NCBI RefSeq assembly: GCF_020781975.1
Contig: NZ_JAJGNI010000015.1
Location: 1-44,217 of the forward strand
Reading direction: 5' to 3'
Length of the DNA stretch: 44,217 nucleotides
From: Microbacterium schleiferi
GTDB taxonomy: Bacteria; Actinomycetota; Actinomycetes; Actinomycetales; Microbacteriaceae
Shown here: positions 9,979-18,788 of the stretch, one piece after another
Numbering within the stretch: position 1 is the first letter of the stretch
Layout: each line of letters opens with the position of its first letter
Notes under the pieces: generated by a model
Told to the model about the DNA's origin: nothing
Seen by the model: only the letters and a program-made list of their open reading frames with translations
Database searches by the model: none
Position numbers and translations under genes: made by a program

Positions 9979-10006
9979 GTATTAGCCTTGGGACGTATGG
10001 TGCCAA
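9979..10006 (-). promoter_or_regulatory. candidate glpD promoter
   Basis: Read on the minus strand, TTGGCA (10006-10001) and TAATAC (9984-9979) are separated by 16 bases and lie about 50 bases upstream of the glpD ATG. Both hexamers are close to sigma-A consensus and stand out in this GC-rich context. Confidence 0.5.
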
Positions 10007-10020
10007 ATCGCGCATGGATC

Positions 10021-10036
10021 CTGCACGAATGTGCAG
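10021..10036. promoter_or_regulatory. palindrome, candidate SorC-type operator
   Basis: CTGCACGAATGTGCAG is a perfect inverted repeat with 6-base arms and a 4-base centre. It lies immediately upstream of the preferred regulator start (10044), overlaps its ribosome-binding region, and is about 90 bases from the glpD start. Autorepression of the regulator is the simplest reading. If translation instead starts at 10014, the palindrome would be inside the coding region. Confidence 0.45.
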
Positions 10037-10043
10037 AAGAGTT

Positions 10044-10994
10044 ATGAGTAAGGACGAAATGATCCTGGCGGCGGCCTCGATGTACTACCTCCAGGACATC
10101 AAAATGGAGACGATCGCTCAGCGGTTGCACATGTCGAGATCGACCGTGTCACGACTTCTCAAAGAAGCCCGGTCGTCAGGGCTCGTCAGCGTGACGCTGC
10201 GCCCGACCCCCTCACATGCCCCGGAGGTTGCCCACCTCATCGCGGAGCAATTCGGCGTCGAGGCCTATGTGGTGCCCGTCAGCGACTCCGCATCGATGCA
10301 GAAGCGTCTGGATCAGGTGGCCACCGCCACAGCCAAGATGGTGACCGACTGGTTCGATTCAGACATGATCCTCGGGATCGCGTGGGGAAGAACTCTCGGC
10401 GCGGTGTCGCAGCATCTCACGAAGAAGCCGACGCGCGGAAGCGTCATCGTTCAGCTCAACGGGGGTGCGAACAACCGCACGTCGGGCGTCGACTATGTGG
10501 ACAACCTGATCTCTCGATTCGGTGAGGCGTTCGATGCGCGGGTGCAGTCGTTTCCGGTGCCTGCCTTCTTCGACTATGCCAGCACGCGACACGCGATGTG
10601 GCGTGAGCGCTCCATCGCGCGGGTGCTCGAGGTGCAGCGGCAGGCGGACATCGCCCTGTTCTCGATCGGTGCCGTGACTGGCCAGGTGCCTAGCCATGTC
10701 TACTCGGCGGGGTACCTCGAACCAGACGACATTCGTGTGCTCGAGTCGGCCGGAGTGGTCGGCGACGTTTGCACGGTGTTCCTCCGAGCCGATGGGACGT
10801 ACGAAGACCTTGCCTTGAACGAACGTGCAACCGGTCCCACGCCAGCGGAGCTCACGCGCATACCGCGTCGCGTGTGCGCCGTCGCCGGAGAGAACAAGGT
10901 CATCCCTCTACTGGCGGCTCTTCGCGCGGGAATAATCACGCAGCTCATCCTTGATGAGCAGACCGCCCGCGAACTGCGACGCCGTATCACCTAG
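10044..10994 (+). CDS. SorC/DeoR-type sugar-binding transcriptional regulator
   Basis: The 316-residue protein has an N-terminal helix-turn-helix (MILAAASMYYLQDIKMETIA, then MSRSTVSRLLKEAR) and a C-terminal SorC effector-binding domain, recognisable from GIAWGRTLGAVSQHL, QLNGGANN and the C-terminal AVAGENKVIPLLAALRAG. Such regulators bind a phosphorylated sugar or polyol and act as tetramers. ATG 10044 gives the canonical N-terminus; ATG 10014 is also in frame. It is divergent from glpD, so a glycerol-3-phosphate or dihydroxyacetone-phosphate effector is plausible. This would be unusual, since glycerol genes are more often controlled by GlpR or IclR-type proteins. Confidence 0.9.
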   Translation: MSKDEMILAAASMYYLQDIKMETIAQRLHMSRSTVSRLLKEARSSGLVSVTLRPTPSHAPEVAHLIAEQFGVEAYVVPVSDSASMQKRLDQVATATAKMVTDWFDSDMILGIAWGRTLGAVSQHLTKKPTRGSVIVQLNGGANNRTSGVDYVDNLISRFGEAFDARVQSFPVPAFFDYASTRHAMWRERSIARVLEVQRQADIALFSIGAVTGQVPSHVYSAGYLEPDDIRVLESAGVVGDVCTVFLRADGTYEDLALNERATGPTPAELTRIPRRVCAVAGENKVIPLLAALRAGIITQLILDEQTARELRRRIT

Positions 10995-11356
10995 ATAATA
11001 TGAGGTGCGGTCATCGTGAAGATGCCTTTCGAGTGGGTTGTAGGAGATTCCTCGAAGGGACTACACGGTGACCGCGCCCACGTCTACGACGAGCGGACGG
11101 GCCACCGCGAACTACACCACGATAAGGGGCACTACTGGCGAGTGGCGCGAAGCACTGAGCCTGGGCGTCAAGCACCAGCGACAGTCTCGAAGAGCGCCTC
11201 CCTCAGACGATCGGGTGGGACGGTTTGGCGCCGAGCAGGCTGCGAAGGCGCGCGGATACTCATCATCGAGCTCGTCAGCGCACCCCAGCGGTCCCAGATA
11301 CCCGACAATAGTTCCCCTTCGCGATAGACGGTCGCTCGCAATCAGCGGAGCACTTC
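10995..11356. other. low-coding stretch after the regulator
   Basis: Two overlapping plus-strand frames (from 11016 and 11068, about 100 codons each) are open, but neither resembles a protein family, has a good ribosome-binding site or shows the strong third-position GC bias of the neighbours. The stretch contains no GGATGCC words. It is best read as decayed sequence. Confidence 0.4.
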
Positions 11357-11628
11357 CTAGTCGACGGTACTGTCCGCATTGACCGCGACGTGGACGGTCC
11401 ATACAGTGCTGGCATCATCGGTAGCCGCGCAGGTGAATGCGGTCCCTGCGGCCGCGCTGGGCGCGGCCGGGCAGTCGACTTGGAATGTCTCACCCATTTG
11501 CTCGCCTGCCCGCGCCGCGATCTTTGCTCGACGACATTCTCATCGAGCACAGAGGCGGACACCACCAGCACCGGCCGAACGATTAAGAAGATCACCATCA
11601 GCGACGACACAACCCGAGCAAAGATCAA
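11357..11628 (-). pseudogene. DUF4333-like membrane protein, frameshifted
   Basis: Read on the minus strand from a possible TTG at 11628, the frame encodes a membrane helix (LMVIFLIVRPVLVVSASV), then LDENVVEQ, and then loses sense. Adding one A to the AAA run at 11523-11525 restores KIAARAGEQMGETFQVDC and continues through GTAFTCAATDD and a beta-rich end to a TAG at 11359-11357. The two Cys residues in VDCP and FTCAAT match the pattern of DUF4333 proteins, which are secreted or membrane-tethered domains of unknown function in actinobacteria. The preceding frame ends in TTGA overlapping this start. It is either a true relic or an intact gene with a base missing from the assembly. Confidence 0.55.
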
Positions 11629-11708
11629 CTCTCGCTTCTTCGTGGGTCGACGCACGGCGTGACGAGAACTACGACCGCGAGAACAAGAACAAATGCTGCG
11701 AGCACCAT
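11625..11708 (-). other. short hydrophobic frame preceding the DUF4333 relic
   Basis: An ATG at 11708 opens 27 residues that are mostly one membrane helix (MVLAAFVLVLAVVVLV) and end in a TGA overlapping the TTG of the next frame. The frame is open far upstream as well, with AKLLGFVN just before the helix, so this may be the end of a longer decayed membrane gene. No ribosome-binding site is visible. Confidence 0.2.
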
Positions 11709-12109
11709 GGCGATGTTGACGAATCCGAGCAACTTGGCGAGCCCGGGATGTCGACCGGAGAGGGACCAGACAACGACATGACCGATGCGGGGCCGACGCT
11801 CCCTGCGGTGGACACCATGTGGACACAACCCGCGCAGATTCAGACCGAGTCCGCTGATCAGAACCGAACGACACGAGAGTTGATCGCAGCCCGCACCCCT
11901 TGATTCTCCGCGGCAGGACGTCCCAACCCCCGCAATTCCGCGCTCCTCCGGCAGCGACCAAATCCGGCCGTCAGCAGTTTCGACTCCCGCCGTCGCGTCG
12001 AGGAGTCTCGGCTTTCCGGCGCGGGAAACGACGGTGAGCGTGTCGACGCTCGTCCTAACCGTGACACTCATCGTTTCAGTGGTTCGCTCCGTGACCGGCC
12101 AGGTCACCG
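11709..12109. other. decayed region, possible continuation of the lipoprotein
   Basis: The minus-strand frame that joins the lipoprotein after a one-base correction reads through about 12118-11900 as a beta-rich segment (VTVTWPVTERTTETMSVTV, later GRIWSLPEERG) and then becomes Arg- and Gly-rich noise. No intact gene is supported, and GGATGCC words are absent. Confidence 0.35.
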
Positions 12110-12403
12110 TCACGGGGCTCGAAGCGCACTCCCCGAGTAGGGCGGCTGCCCGAGCATCATCGAGTCGGAGAGTTCGACGGTGTAAGGGCCACTGCTGCAC
12201 TCGAACTCGACAGCGACCGAGCGGGCACCGGCCTCAAGGGGGAAGTCGACCCCGGGAAAGCCCGTCGGGCCGGTGCCGGAGACTCCGGCAGGCGAAGGTG
12301 ATGCCGAACCGGTCGGCGTGGGCGCGCCCAAAGCCTGCCCCGCGCATCCGGTCAGCGCGATGGATGCCGCAGCGACCGCACCGATCAGCATTCCCCGACG
12401 CAT
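12110..12403 (-). CDS. secreted lipoprotein, probably frameshifted near its C-terminus
   Basis: The 97-residue frame starts with a clear lipoprotein signal: basic MRRG, a hydrophobic stretch and lipobox LTGC, with lipidation at Cys20. A Thr/Ser/Pro-rich linker follows, then a beta-rich segment with VEFECSSGPYTVELSDSMML. As read it ends abruptly after PPYSGSALRAP. Adding one G to the GGGG run (CCCC at 12131-12134 on the plus strand) continues it as GECASSPVTVTWPVTERTTE, which restores a second Cys to pair with that in FECS and a plausible beta-strand domain. It is 14 bases downstream of the DUF421 protein. The function is unknown. Confidence 0.6.
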   Translation of the reverse strand: MRRGMLIGAVAAASIALTGCAGQALGAPTPTGSASPSPAGVSGTGPTGFPGVDFPLEAGARSVAVEFECSSGPYTVELSDSMMLGQPPYSGSALRAP

Positions 12404-12417
12404 CAGTCATCCGTCGT

Positions 12418-12747
12418 TCATAAGCCCCCGCTTCGATCGAACGCAACAGCGTGGGCGCGGACGTCGTGGGCGCGGATGCGGCGCGAAACCGCCGTCGCGA
12501 ACGCGACCACCGCCTGCAGCAGGAGCAGCAGCGAGAGGGCGACGATCCCCTCGACGAACGCGACGTCCGAGGTCAGCAGGATCGTCGCGAGCGTCGATCC
12601 GAGCGCGACGGTGACGACGAAGTCGAAGGCGTTGAGTTGCGCGAGCGTGCGTTCGCCCAAGATCCGGATCGAGGCGATGAGGACCGCGTAGGACGCGATT
12701 CCGACGAGAAGCACTCGGACGATATCTGACCAGCTGTCGAACCACAT
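12418..12747 (-). CDS. DUF421/YetF-like membrane protein, short form
   Basis: The 109-residue protein has three membrane helices (about 8-28, 40-60 and 66-90) and the DUF421 signature RILGERTLAQLNAFDFVVTVALGS. DUF421/YetF proteins normally continue into a cytoplasmic domain of 60 or more residues after the third helix. Here only about 20 residues follow (RRIRAHDVRAHAVAFDRSGG) before a TGA, 14 bases ahead of the lipoprotein. The catalogue function of the family is unknown. The C-terminal domain appears to be lost, consistent with decay in this region. Confidence 0.7.
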   Translation of the reverse strand: MWFDSWSDIVRVLLVGIASYAVLIASIRILGERTLAQLNAFDFVVTVALGSTLATILLTSDVAFVEGIVALSLLLLLQAVVAFATAVSRRIRAHDVRAHAVAFDRSGGL

Positions 12748-12844
12748 GTCGCGAGAGTAGGTCGACTCGCGATGCGCCGGAACACCCTTCCGCAGGCCGC
12801 CGGATGCCGATCTGAGCGCCGAGCCGCATCCGATGCTTTAGGTC

Positions 12845-12862
12845 GCCTCCTCCCCAGGAGGC
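12845..12862. other. hairpin in the gap between DUF421 and DUF222 genes
   Basis: GCCTCCT and AGGAGGC form 7-base arms around a CCCC loop. It lies in the 197-base divergent gap (12748-12944). It is not followed by a T run in either direction, so its role as terminator or operator is unclear. Nothing else is recognisable in this gap. Confidence 0.35.
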
Positions 12863-12944
12863 TAAAACAAATCCCTGTCCACAGGCACTTTTCGTGCGCG
12901 GGCCGCGGGCTGTCAATGTCGGAGGTTGGTGATGTAGTGAAGAC

Positions 12945-14684
12945 ATGAACATCCTCACGGCAATGCGCGAGCGGCTCGATCTGCTCGCTGTGTTCGCCGA
13001 GCTGGATGTCGAGCCCACGGGCCTGCCCGCCGGCGCAGCGGCGCTGTCCGACGCCTCCGTGCTGGAGGTGCTGCGTCATGTCACGGCGATCGCCAATGAT
13101 GCCGAGCGCCTCCAGTCGGTGATCGCCGGCGTCGCCGCGACCAGGTCCCGGCGCGAACAGGGGCATTCGGGACTGGCCGCGGGCCAGGGGCACGCGTCGC
13201 CTGCCGCGCTGATCCAGTCGATCACGGGCGGAAGTCGCGCTGACGCGCTGCGGCAGCTGCGCGTCGGGGCCGCCCTGCTCGATGAAGGTGAGACGTCAGG
13301 CGCGCCGGCGGATGCCGGGAGCAGCGGCGCTCACGATCACGACGGCGCACCGTCGCCCGGCGCAGATCCCTCCGGAACCGAATCGTCCGACACCGCTGCT
13401 TCGCGCGTGCCGTGGCACGCGCCGCTGCGCGCGGCCCTGCTCGAGGGGCGACTGACACCCTCCCAGCACGACGCTATCCGCGGCGGACTCGGGGAACCCG
13501 AAGCCGCGGGCGTCGACCCGACATCGGCCGCTCTCGCCTGGTCAGTTGCGGCGGAAACACTCGTCGACGAGGCGGTCGACGGCGCATCTGTCGAGGAGTT
13601 GCGAAGCCGAGCACGGCAGATGCGCGACATCCTCGACCCTGCGGGTGCGGCGAATCGGTTCCAGGCCCGCTACGAGAAGCGCTCGCTACGGATGTGGATC
13701 GACCAGCACGGCCAACACCACGGCCACATCACGTTCGACGACGAGATGGCGCTGTTCGTGCGGTCGATGCTCGCTGCGGCTCTGCGACCCCGGCGCGGCG
13801 GGCCGCGGTTCGTCACGGATGCCGAGCGCGCCGCCGCTGCGGACCTCGTCGCCGATCCGCGCACCAACGAACAGCTCGAATACGACCTTCTCGTCGACGT
13901 GCTGCGCGCCGGCGCGGTAGCCGACGCCGCCGATGTCTTCGGTGTCCGCCAGCCTGGCGTGCGCATGGTCATCGTCAAGGACCAGTCAGGCCCCCGCGAC
14001 CCGCTCGGCCGCATGGTCGCGACAGGTCACACCGAAGACGGCGGAGATGCCCTCCCCGGAGCGATCATCGACCGCACCCTCTGCCAGCACGGCTCCATCG
14101 ACGTGACGGTCGACAGCCGGGGCAATCCCCTGGACCTCGGGCGCGAGCAGCGACTGTTCAGCACGAAGCAGAAGCTGGCGCTCGCGATCCGCGACGGCGG
14201 GTGCGCCGGAATCGGATGCCCGGTGCCCGCCGCCTACTGCGAATCGCACCACATCGATCACGTTGCACACGGCGGTAGGACCGACATCGACCGCGGCATC
14301 CTGCTGTGCCGGTTCCATCACATGCAGCTTCACAACAACGGGTGGCGAATAGTTCGCGACGGACTCGGCCCCTTCATCCTGATCCCGCCACCCGGGCACC
14401 GATCACCAGACGGAACCGAGACCCAGCCCCGGAGACTCCGCACGAATGCGCCGTGGGCCTGGGCGTGGGATCCGCCCGCGCCGCCTCAGCGTCCGCCCTG
14501 GCGCATCCCGCCTGCACCGACTGCACCGCCCGGCGCGGCGGGGTTAGCGCCGCCCACGCCCGCACCTACTGCACCGCCCGACCAGGCCTGGTCAGCGCAA
14601 TCCGCGCCCGCACACGCTGCACCACCAGCGACGGCATCGAGCACGTCAGCACCGCCGGGATCGCGCTACAGCGCTGCCCCGTGA
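12945..14684 (+). CDS. DUF222 domain protein with C-terminal HNH endonuclease motif (13E12 type)
   Basis: This 579-residue protein belongs to the DUF222/HNH family found in many copies in Microbacteriaceae and mycobacteria (REP13E12-like). The DUF222 helical domain covers roughly residues 10-330. The HNH motif follows near residues 415-470: CAGIGCPVPAAYCESHHIDH, then LLCRFHHMQLHNNGWRI. The last 100 residues are Pro/Ala-rich low-complexity sequence. The function is not established; nuclease activity is inferred from the HNH residues, and mobility or repeat-associated behaviour has been suggested for the family. Ribosome-binding evidence is weak, so the transcript may be leaderless. Confidence 0.9.
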   Translation: MNILTAMRERLDLLAVFAELDVEPTGLPAGAAALSDASVLEVLRHVTAIANDAERLQSVIAGVAATRSRREQGHSGLAAGQGHASPAALIQSITGGSRADALRQLRVGAALLDEGETSGAPADAGSSGAHDHDGAPSPGADPSGTESSDTAASRVPWHAPLRAALLEGRLTPSQHDAIRGGLGEPEAAGVDPTSAALAWSVAAETLVDEAVDGASVEELRSRARQMRDILDPAGAANRFQARYEKRSLRMWIDQHGQHHGHITFDDEMALFVRSMLAAALRPRRGGPRFVTDAERAAAADLVADPRTNEQLEYDLLVDVLRAGAVADAADVFGVRQPGVRMVIVKDQSGPRDPLGRMVATGHTEDGGDALPGAIIDRTLCQHGSIDVTVDSRGNPLDLGREQRLFSTKQKLALAIRDGGCAGIGCPVPAAYCESHHIDHVAHGGRTDIDRGILLCRFHHMQLHNNGWRIVRDGLGPFILIPPPGHRSPDGTETQPRRLRTNAPWAWAWDPPAPPQRPPWRIPPAPTAPPGAAGLAPPTPAPTAPPDQAWSAQSAPAHAAPPATASSTSAPPGSRYSAAP

Positions 14685-14707
14685 GCAATGGGACGTGCCG
14701 CCTGTCG

Positions 14708-17707
14708 TCAGCTCGTCACATCGTCACGCCGCCAGGTCAGCGCCAGGAACACGCCGACCAGCGCGACCACAGCACCGAAGCCCGCCGCGAACCAAGGCGT
14801 ATCGGGCGGGATGTCGAGATAGGTCGTGATGCCGAGGATCCGCGCGAGACCCCACGGCAGCAGCCCCATCTCGTCATTCCACAGCGTCAGCGCCGACTCG
14901 AGGCCCACGAGCCCGATAACGGCAGCGGGAATCGCCAGCCCGGCCCCGACACCAGCCAACACGATCCCGGTAGCCCGACGTGCGCCGAACTGGCTCGACA
15001 GAGCCCATCCGGCTGCGACGAACAACCACACGAACAGCGCAAACGCGATCGTGATGTAGATCGAACGGCGAAGCGGATCGGTCCAGAAGGCGAACCAGTA
15101 TCCGCCTGGACCCGTGAACGAAAGCGCGAGGAGGGTCAGGATGCTGCGCAACACCAGCACGCCACCGACGGCGGCGATCACCGGCCACGGCGAACGCTCC
15201 CGCACGAACAAGCGCACGACGACCAGGAACACCAGCCAGGCTCCGAGCACGACGGCCAGGTGGGTCCACGACAAGAGCGAGGTCTGCACAGCGCGGGTCG
15301 CGACGAGCAGACCGCCCGGGACGATGATCAACAGCCACCGGTCAAGCGGCAGCATCCCCAGGGTCGATTCCCGTGCCCGCCATGGTCGCGTCGCCGCGAG
15401 CCACGCAGCCCGCGCAGCCGCGGCACCGGGCCGGCGCACAAGTCGCGTGCGCGACGACAACATCCCGATCACGACCCATGCGACGGCGAGCGCAAGAAGG
15501 ATGCGGGCAATCCACGCCATCGTGAGATCACGATCAGCCCGCTCGACACCCAGCTGGGCCGCGGTCAGGTTGTACGCCGGGTAGTCCACGTCGCCGGCGT
15601 AGGTCGCCGTGTGTTCAGCGGCGAGGGCAGCGAACGCGTCCCGGTCGGCCTGCCACGCCGCGTAGGCCTCTGCCGACCCGGTATCGTGCCACTGCGCCTG
15701 ATGCAGGATCATCGCCCGGTATGAAGAGAGCAGGTGCAGGACGTCGGCTTCGTAGGCGAGAGTTCCCAGGAACGCGTCCCGCATTGCGGAGTCACGCCAC
15801 GTCGCCGCATCCGTGCCCGAGACCAGCGCCTGCATCTCATCGACAGCGGCGGCCGCCCGCTCCCCACCCGCGATCGCCTCATCGATCTGGTCCCGTGACA
15901 CCTCGTAGATGACATCGAGAACAGCGGAGTCGCCGGTGAGGATGTCCCACTCGAAGATCCACATCATCGGCGGCGGCTCGAGCCCGATGGCGAACACCCG
16001 CTGCTCAGCGAACGGCTGAATGTACAGACCCTGCGTGATCGCCTCACGCGAGAGCGCCATGGCCTCGGTGATCGCCGACACGGTTGTGGGATCGTCACTG
16101 AACCACTCGCGCGCCCATCCTGCTGTGATCGCGGCGACATCGGTATCGGGGTCCCGCGCCAAGGCACCGGCAAGCTGCGTGTTCAGTTCGTACAACTGCC
16201 AGAAGCCGGTCTTCAGGTACAGCGTCATGGGACCGGCGCGCCACGGGCCGCCATCCTGGGTCCACACCCAGACGCCCTCGATACGGGGGTTCTCGGCCAC
16301 GAGAGTCTGCAGTGCGTACTGGTATTCGGGACCGAGATCGTTCGGGAACGCCCCGAAGTTCTCGAACTCGCGCCTGCTCTGGAACTCGATGATGCGGCGC
16401 TGGTCGCCCTGCGCGAGAGTGTCGTTGAGAGGCAGCCAGCTGTAGAAGTCACCGAGGGTGTACTTCGTCGACACGATCAGCGCGGGCGAGTCGATACCGG
16501 CCAGTACTTCGTCGTAGGACTCCACATTGGTGTGCATGTCGCCGACGGCGCCGACCCCGACGCTCCACGACCGGAAGATCACCTCGCGATCGGATGCCTC
16601 GGCCTGCGACGTGAAGGCGGCGAGCATCGCCTGGACCTGGGGCGCCTCGGTCACCGCCAGCCTCGAGAACACGTCCCAGCCCGCAACGTCGTAGACCTCG
16701 CCGGCTTCGCCGATGCGGATCAGGATGCCGTCCACGGCGCGAGCCGCCGCGTACAACTCGTCGAGCCCGCTCGTGTACACGTCCCACAGCGCGGGATTCG
16801 CGGTATCGAGCGAACCGAACCGGCCCACGAGGTAATGCTCGAGCGGGCTCGTGAGAGCGAGCATGTCGGTGCGCAGGAAAACGTCCATACCCAGCTCGTC
16901 GGCCCGATCCCAGAACGGCGTGAACGCCTCCCGCAGCGCGAGGGCCCGGGCCCGGTGATCATCGCCTTCCGCATACACGCCGTCAACACCGTCGAACGTC
17001 ACATACTCGACGAACCCCGGAAAGGCCACAGCGTTGTAGCCGTCGGCGAGCACGTGACGCAAGAACGCGTCGAACTCGCCATACGCTTCGGCAAGCGCGT
17101 CCTCGTCGATGTAGGGCGCCTCGGGCAGGATGACGTCTTCGAAAGCGCGGGATGCGTGCGAGTAGTCGGTTCCGGCAGCCCAGGCCTCGGCATCCGGAAT
17201 CACCCCGACCGCACCGAGATCGACCATCCGGAATGGCAGGCGAGAGGTCACCTCGGCTCCCCCGTCCACGACCGCCGGCTCGCCGGCACGGATGCGGGCC
17301 GCGACGTCGTAGATGCCCCGAACGGCACCCGCCTCGCCAGCGGCGACGATGGTCAGTGCGGACGCATCACCCTCGAGGCGATAGCTCTCGTCGTTCGGGT
17401 CATCACCCGCCGTCACCGTGAGACTCGCATCGGCGCCCCGGCGCGGCGCGTCGGTCACGGCATCCAGCAGTTCATCGAGCGCCGCGTCGTAGCGGGGGCC
17501 GTTCGGAGCATCGACGGACGTGAACCGCGGCGGCGCGACGACCGCCATCGCGGGGGCGCCGGCAGGCGGCTCGGGCTGCATCTGGACCGCGGGTTCGGCA
17601 CGGATGCCGAGAGCATCAGTCACGACAACAGCAACGCCGGCACCCAGGGCGAGCAGCACGACGACCGTGACAACAGCGAGGATGCTGCGCCGCACCGCCG
17701 AACTCAT
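14708..17707 (-). CDS. membrane-anchored glycoside-hydrolase-like protein (GH67/GH20-like fold)
   Basis: The 999-residue protein has an N-terminal anchor helix (about 9-31), a Pro-rich spacer, a small alpha/beta domain ending in IVAAGEAGAVRGIYDVAARI (as in the N-terminal domains of GH67/GH20 enzymes), then a predicted TIM-barrel region at about 150-520. Barrel-like features include LADGYNAVAFPGFVEY, IRIGEAGEVYD, FQSRREFENFGAFPND and GVWVWTQDGG. An all-alpha segment follows, and the last 265 residues carry about seven transmembrane helices. A glycosidase domain tied to a polytopic membrane domain is uncommon. Catalytic residues cannot be assigned with certainty; acidic residues in IGEAGE are candidates. 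It lies 25 bases after the ABC-2 permease on the same strand. No specific activity is claimed. Confidence 0.7.
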   Translation of the reverse strand: MSSAVRRSILAVVTVVVLLALGAGVAVVVTDALGIRAEPAVQMQPEPPAGAPAMAVVAPPRFTSVDAPNGPRYDAALDELLDAVTDAPRRGADASLTVTAGDDPNDESYRLEGDASALTIVAAGEAGAVRGIYDVAARIRAGEPAVVDGGAEVTSRLPFRMVDLGAVGVIPDAEAWAAGTDYSHASRAFEDVILPEAPYIDEDALAEAYGEFDAFLRHVLADGYNAVAFPGFVEYVTFDGVDGVYAEGDDHRARALALREAFTPFWDRADELGMDVFLRTDMLALTSPLEHYLVGRFGSLDTANPALWDVYTSGLDELYAAARAVDGILIRIGEAGEVYDVAGWDVFSRLAVTEAPQVQAMLAAFTSQAEASDREVIFRSWSVGVGAVGDMHTNVESYDEVLAGIDSPALIVSTKYTLGDFYSWLPLNDTLAQGDQRRIIEFQSRREFENFGAFPNDLGPEYQYALQTLVAENPRIEGVWVWTQDGGPWRAGPMTLYLKTGFWQLYELNTQLAGALARDPDTDVAAITAGWAREWFSDDPTTVSAITEAMALSREAITQGLYIQPFAEQRVFAIGLEPPPMMWIFEWDILTGDSAVLDVIYEVSRDQIDEAIAGGERAAAAVDEMQALVSGTDAATWRDSAMRDAFLGTLAYEADVLHLLSSYRAMILHQAQWHDTGSAEAYAAWQADRDAFAALAAEHTATYAGDVDYPAYNLTAAQLGVERADRDLTMAWIARILLALAVAWVVIGMLSSRTRLVRRPGAAAARAAWLAATRPWRARESTLGMLPLDRWLLIIVPGGLLVATRAVQTSLLSWTHLAVVLGAWLVFLVVVRLFVRERSPWPVIAAVGGVLVLRSILTLLALSFTGPGGYWFAFWTDPLRRSIYITIAFALFVWLFVAAGWALSSQFGARRATGIVLAGVGAGLAIPAAVIGLVGLESALTLWNDEMGLLPWGLARILGITTYLDIPPDTPWFAAGFGAVVALVGVFLALTWRRDDVTS

Positions 17708-17732
17708 TCCCTAACGCTACTGGGAGTTCGAG

Positions 17733-18788
17733 TCAGGCGATGCGCGTGCCGGGCGGCAGCGTGCGTGACGGGGTTCTGGTGCGCGACCCGCCCCACCACA
17801 GCAGCGCCGCTGCCAGCACGAGCTGCACGGCAAGCCCCACGAACCAGCTCGGTGTCGTCTGGTTGTAGAGCTGCTCGGGTGTGAGCTGCTGCTGAGGCTG
17901 CGGCATCCGGGCGCAGTCATCCCACGAGACGCGCTCTGACTCGGGCGGGATCTGAGCGCTGCGCACGAGGTAGGAGAAGTTCCCGAAGAGGTCTTCCGGG
18001 TACCCGCTCGCGTCGAAGCGCGCCGGTGTCGCATCGGCGAGGATGACGAACGGATTCGCCGACAGGATCCACCAGACGGTGTCGAACCTCGGCACCTCGT
18101 AGGTGGTGGTCTCCCACGGGCCGCACTCGGGCGGGTTCGCGGTCATCCCCGACTCGTCGTAGACGTAGCTGCGGTAGGACTGGGTGACCTCTGTCCGGAC
18201 CGCAGCCCCACCGAGGGTGAACGCGATAGGCGTGCCGATGACGAGGGCCGCGACCACCAGATAGGTAACGGCGACCGAGAACAACGGGCGGGCCAGGATC
18301 CCGCTGAGGCCCACACCGATCGCCGCGATGATCGCGATCTCCACGATCAACACGACGAGGGACACGAACACCACGAGCGGGTCGACGCCGCCGCTGACTG
18401 CGGCGACGAGCATGAACGGCACGGCGATCACGGCGAACGAGAGTCCCGTGAGCCACGCCGCCACGAACTTGGCGAGCACGATCTCGGCTGTCGTCGCGAG
18501 CGTCACCTGCACGGGCGCGAGGTTCGCGGCATCCCGATCACCGTTGATCGCGTTGCCCGACAGGGTGGGCGAGACGAGGACCGCCAGCAGCAGCACGACG
18601 AAGACCACAACGGAGTAGACGCCCGCGCCCGCGCCCGCGCCTCCCGCGTACGAGAACGAGAGCAACGACAGGGCCGTCACGACGACCAGGATCGCGGCGA
18701 ATACGCCGAGCATCACGTACCAGGCGACGTTGCGCACCCGCTGGGTCAGATCGAGGCGGACCAGGGTCCACAGGCGCGACCCGCTCAT
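17733..18788 (-). CDS. ABC-2 type transporter permease
   Basis: The 351-residue protein has about six transmembrane helices: one at 22-45, five between about 55 and 215 and a last one near 320-338. A large extracytoplasmic loop of about 100 residues sits before the final helix and carries Cys residues (NPPECGPWE and WDDCARMP) that could form a disulfide. The segment LSGNAINGDRDAANLAPVQV is typical of ABC-2 permeases. Its start overlaps the ATPase stop as ATGA (18785-18788). With the ATPase it should form an exporter; the glycoside-hydrolase-like protein downstream suggests a glycan- or envelope-related role, by inference. Confidence 0.85.
   Translation of the reverse strand: MSGSRLWTLVRLDLTQRVRNVAWYVMLGVFAAILVVVTALSLLSFSYAGGAGAGAGVYSVVVFVVLLLAVLVSPTLSGNAINGDRDAANLAPVQVTLATTAEIVLAKFVAAWLTGLSFAVIAVPFMLVAAVSGGVDPLVVFVSLVVLIVEIAIIAAIGVGLSGILARPLFSVAVTYLVVAALVIGTPIAFTLGGAAVRTEVTQSYRSYVYDESGMTANPPECGPWETTTYEVPRFDTVWWILSANPFVILADATPARFDASGYPEDLFGNFSYLVRSAQIPPESERVSWDDCARMPQPQQQLTPEQLYNQTTPSWFVGLAVQLVLAAALLWWGGSRTRTPSRTLPPGTRIA

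Noticed and set aside
11515..11530. Programmed -1 frameshift in the DUF4333 gene
   Set aside because: The site does not fit an X XXY YYZ heptamer in frame, and similar single-base losses occur in three other genes, so a missing base is simpler.
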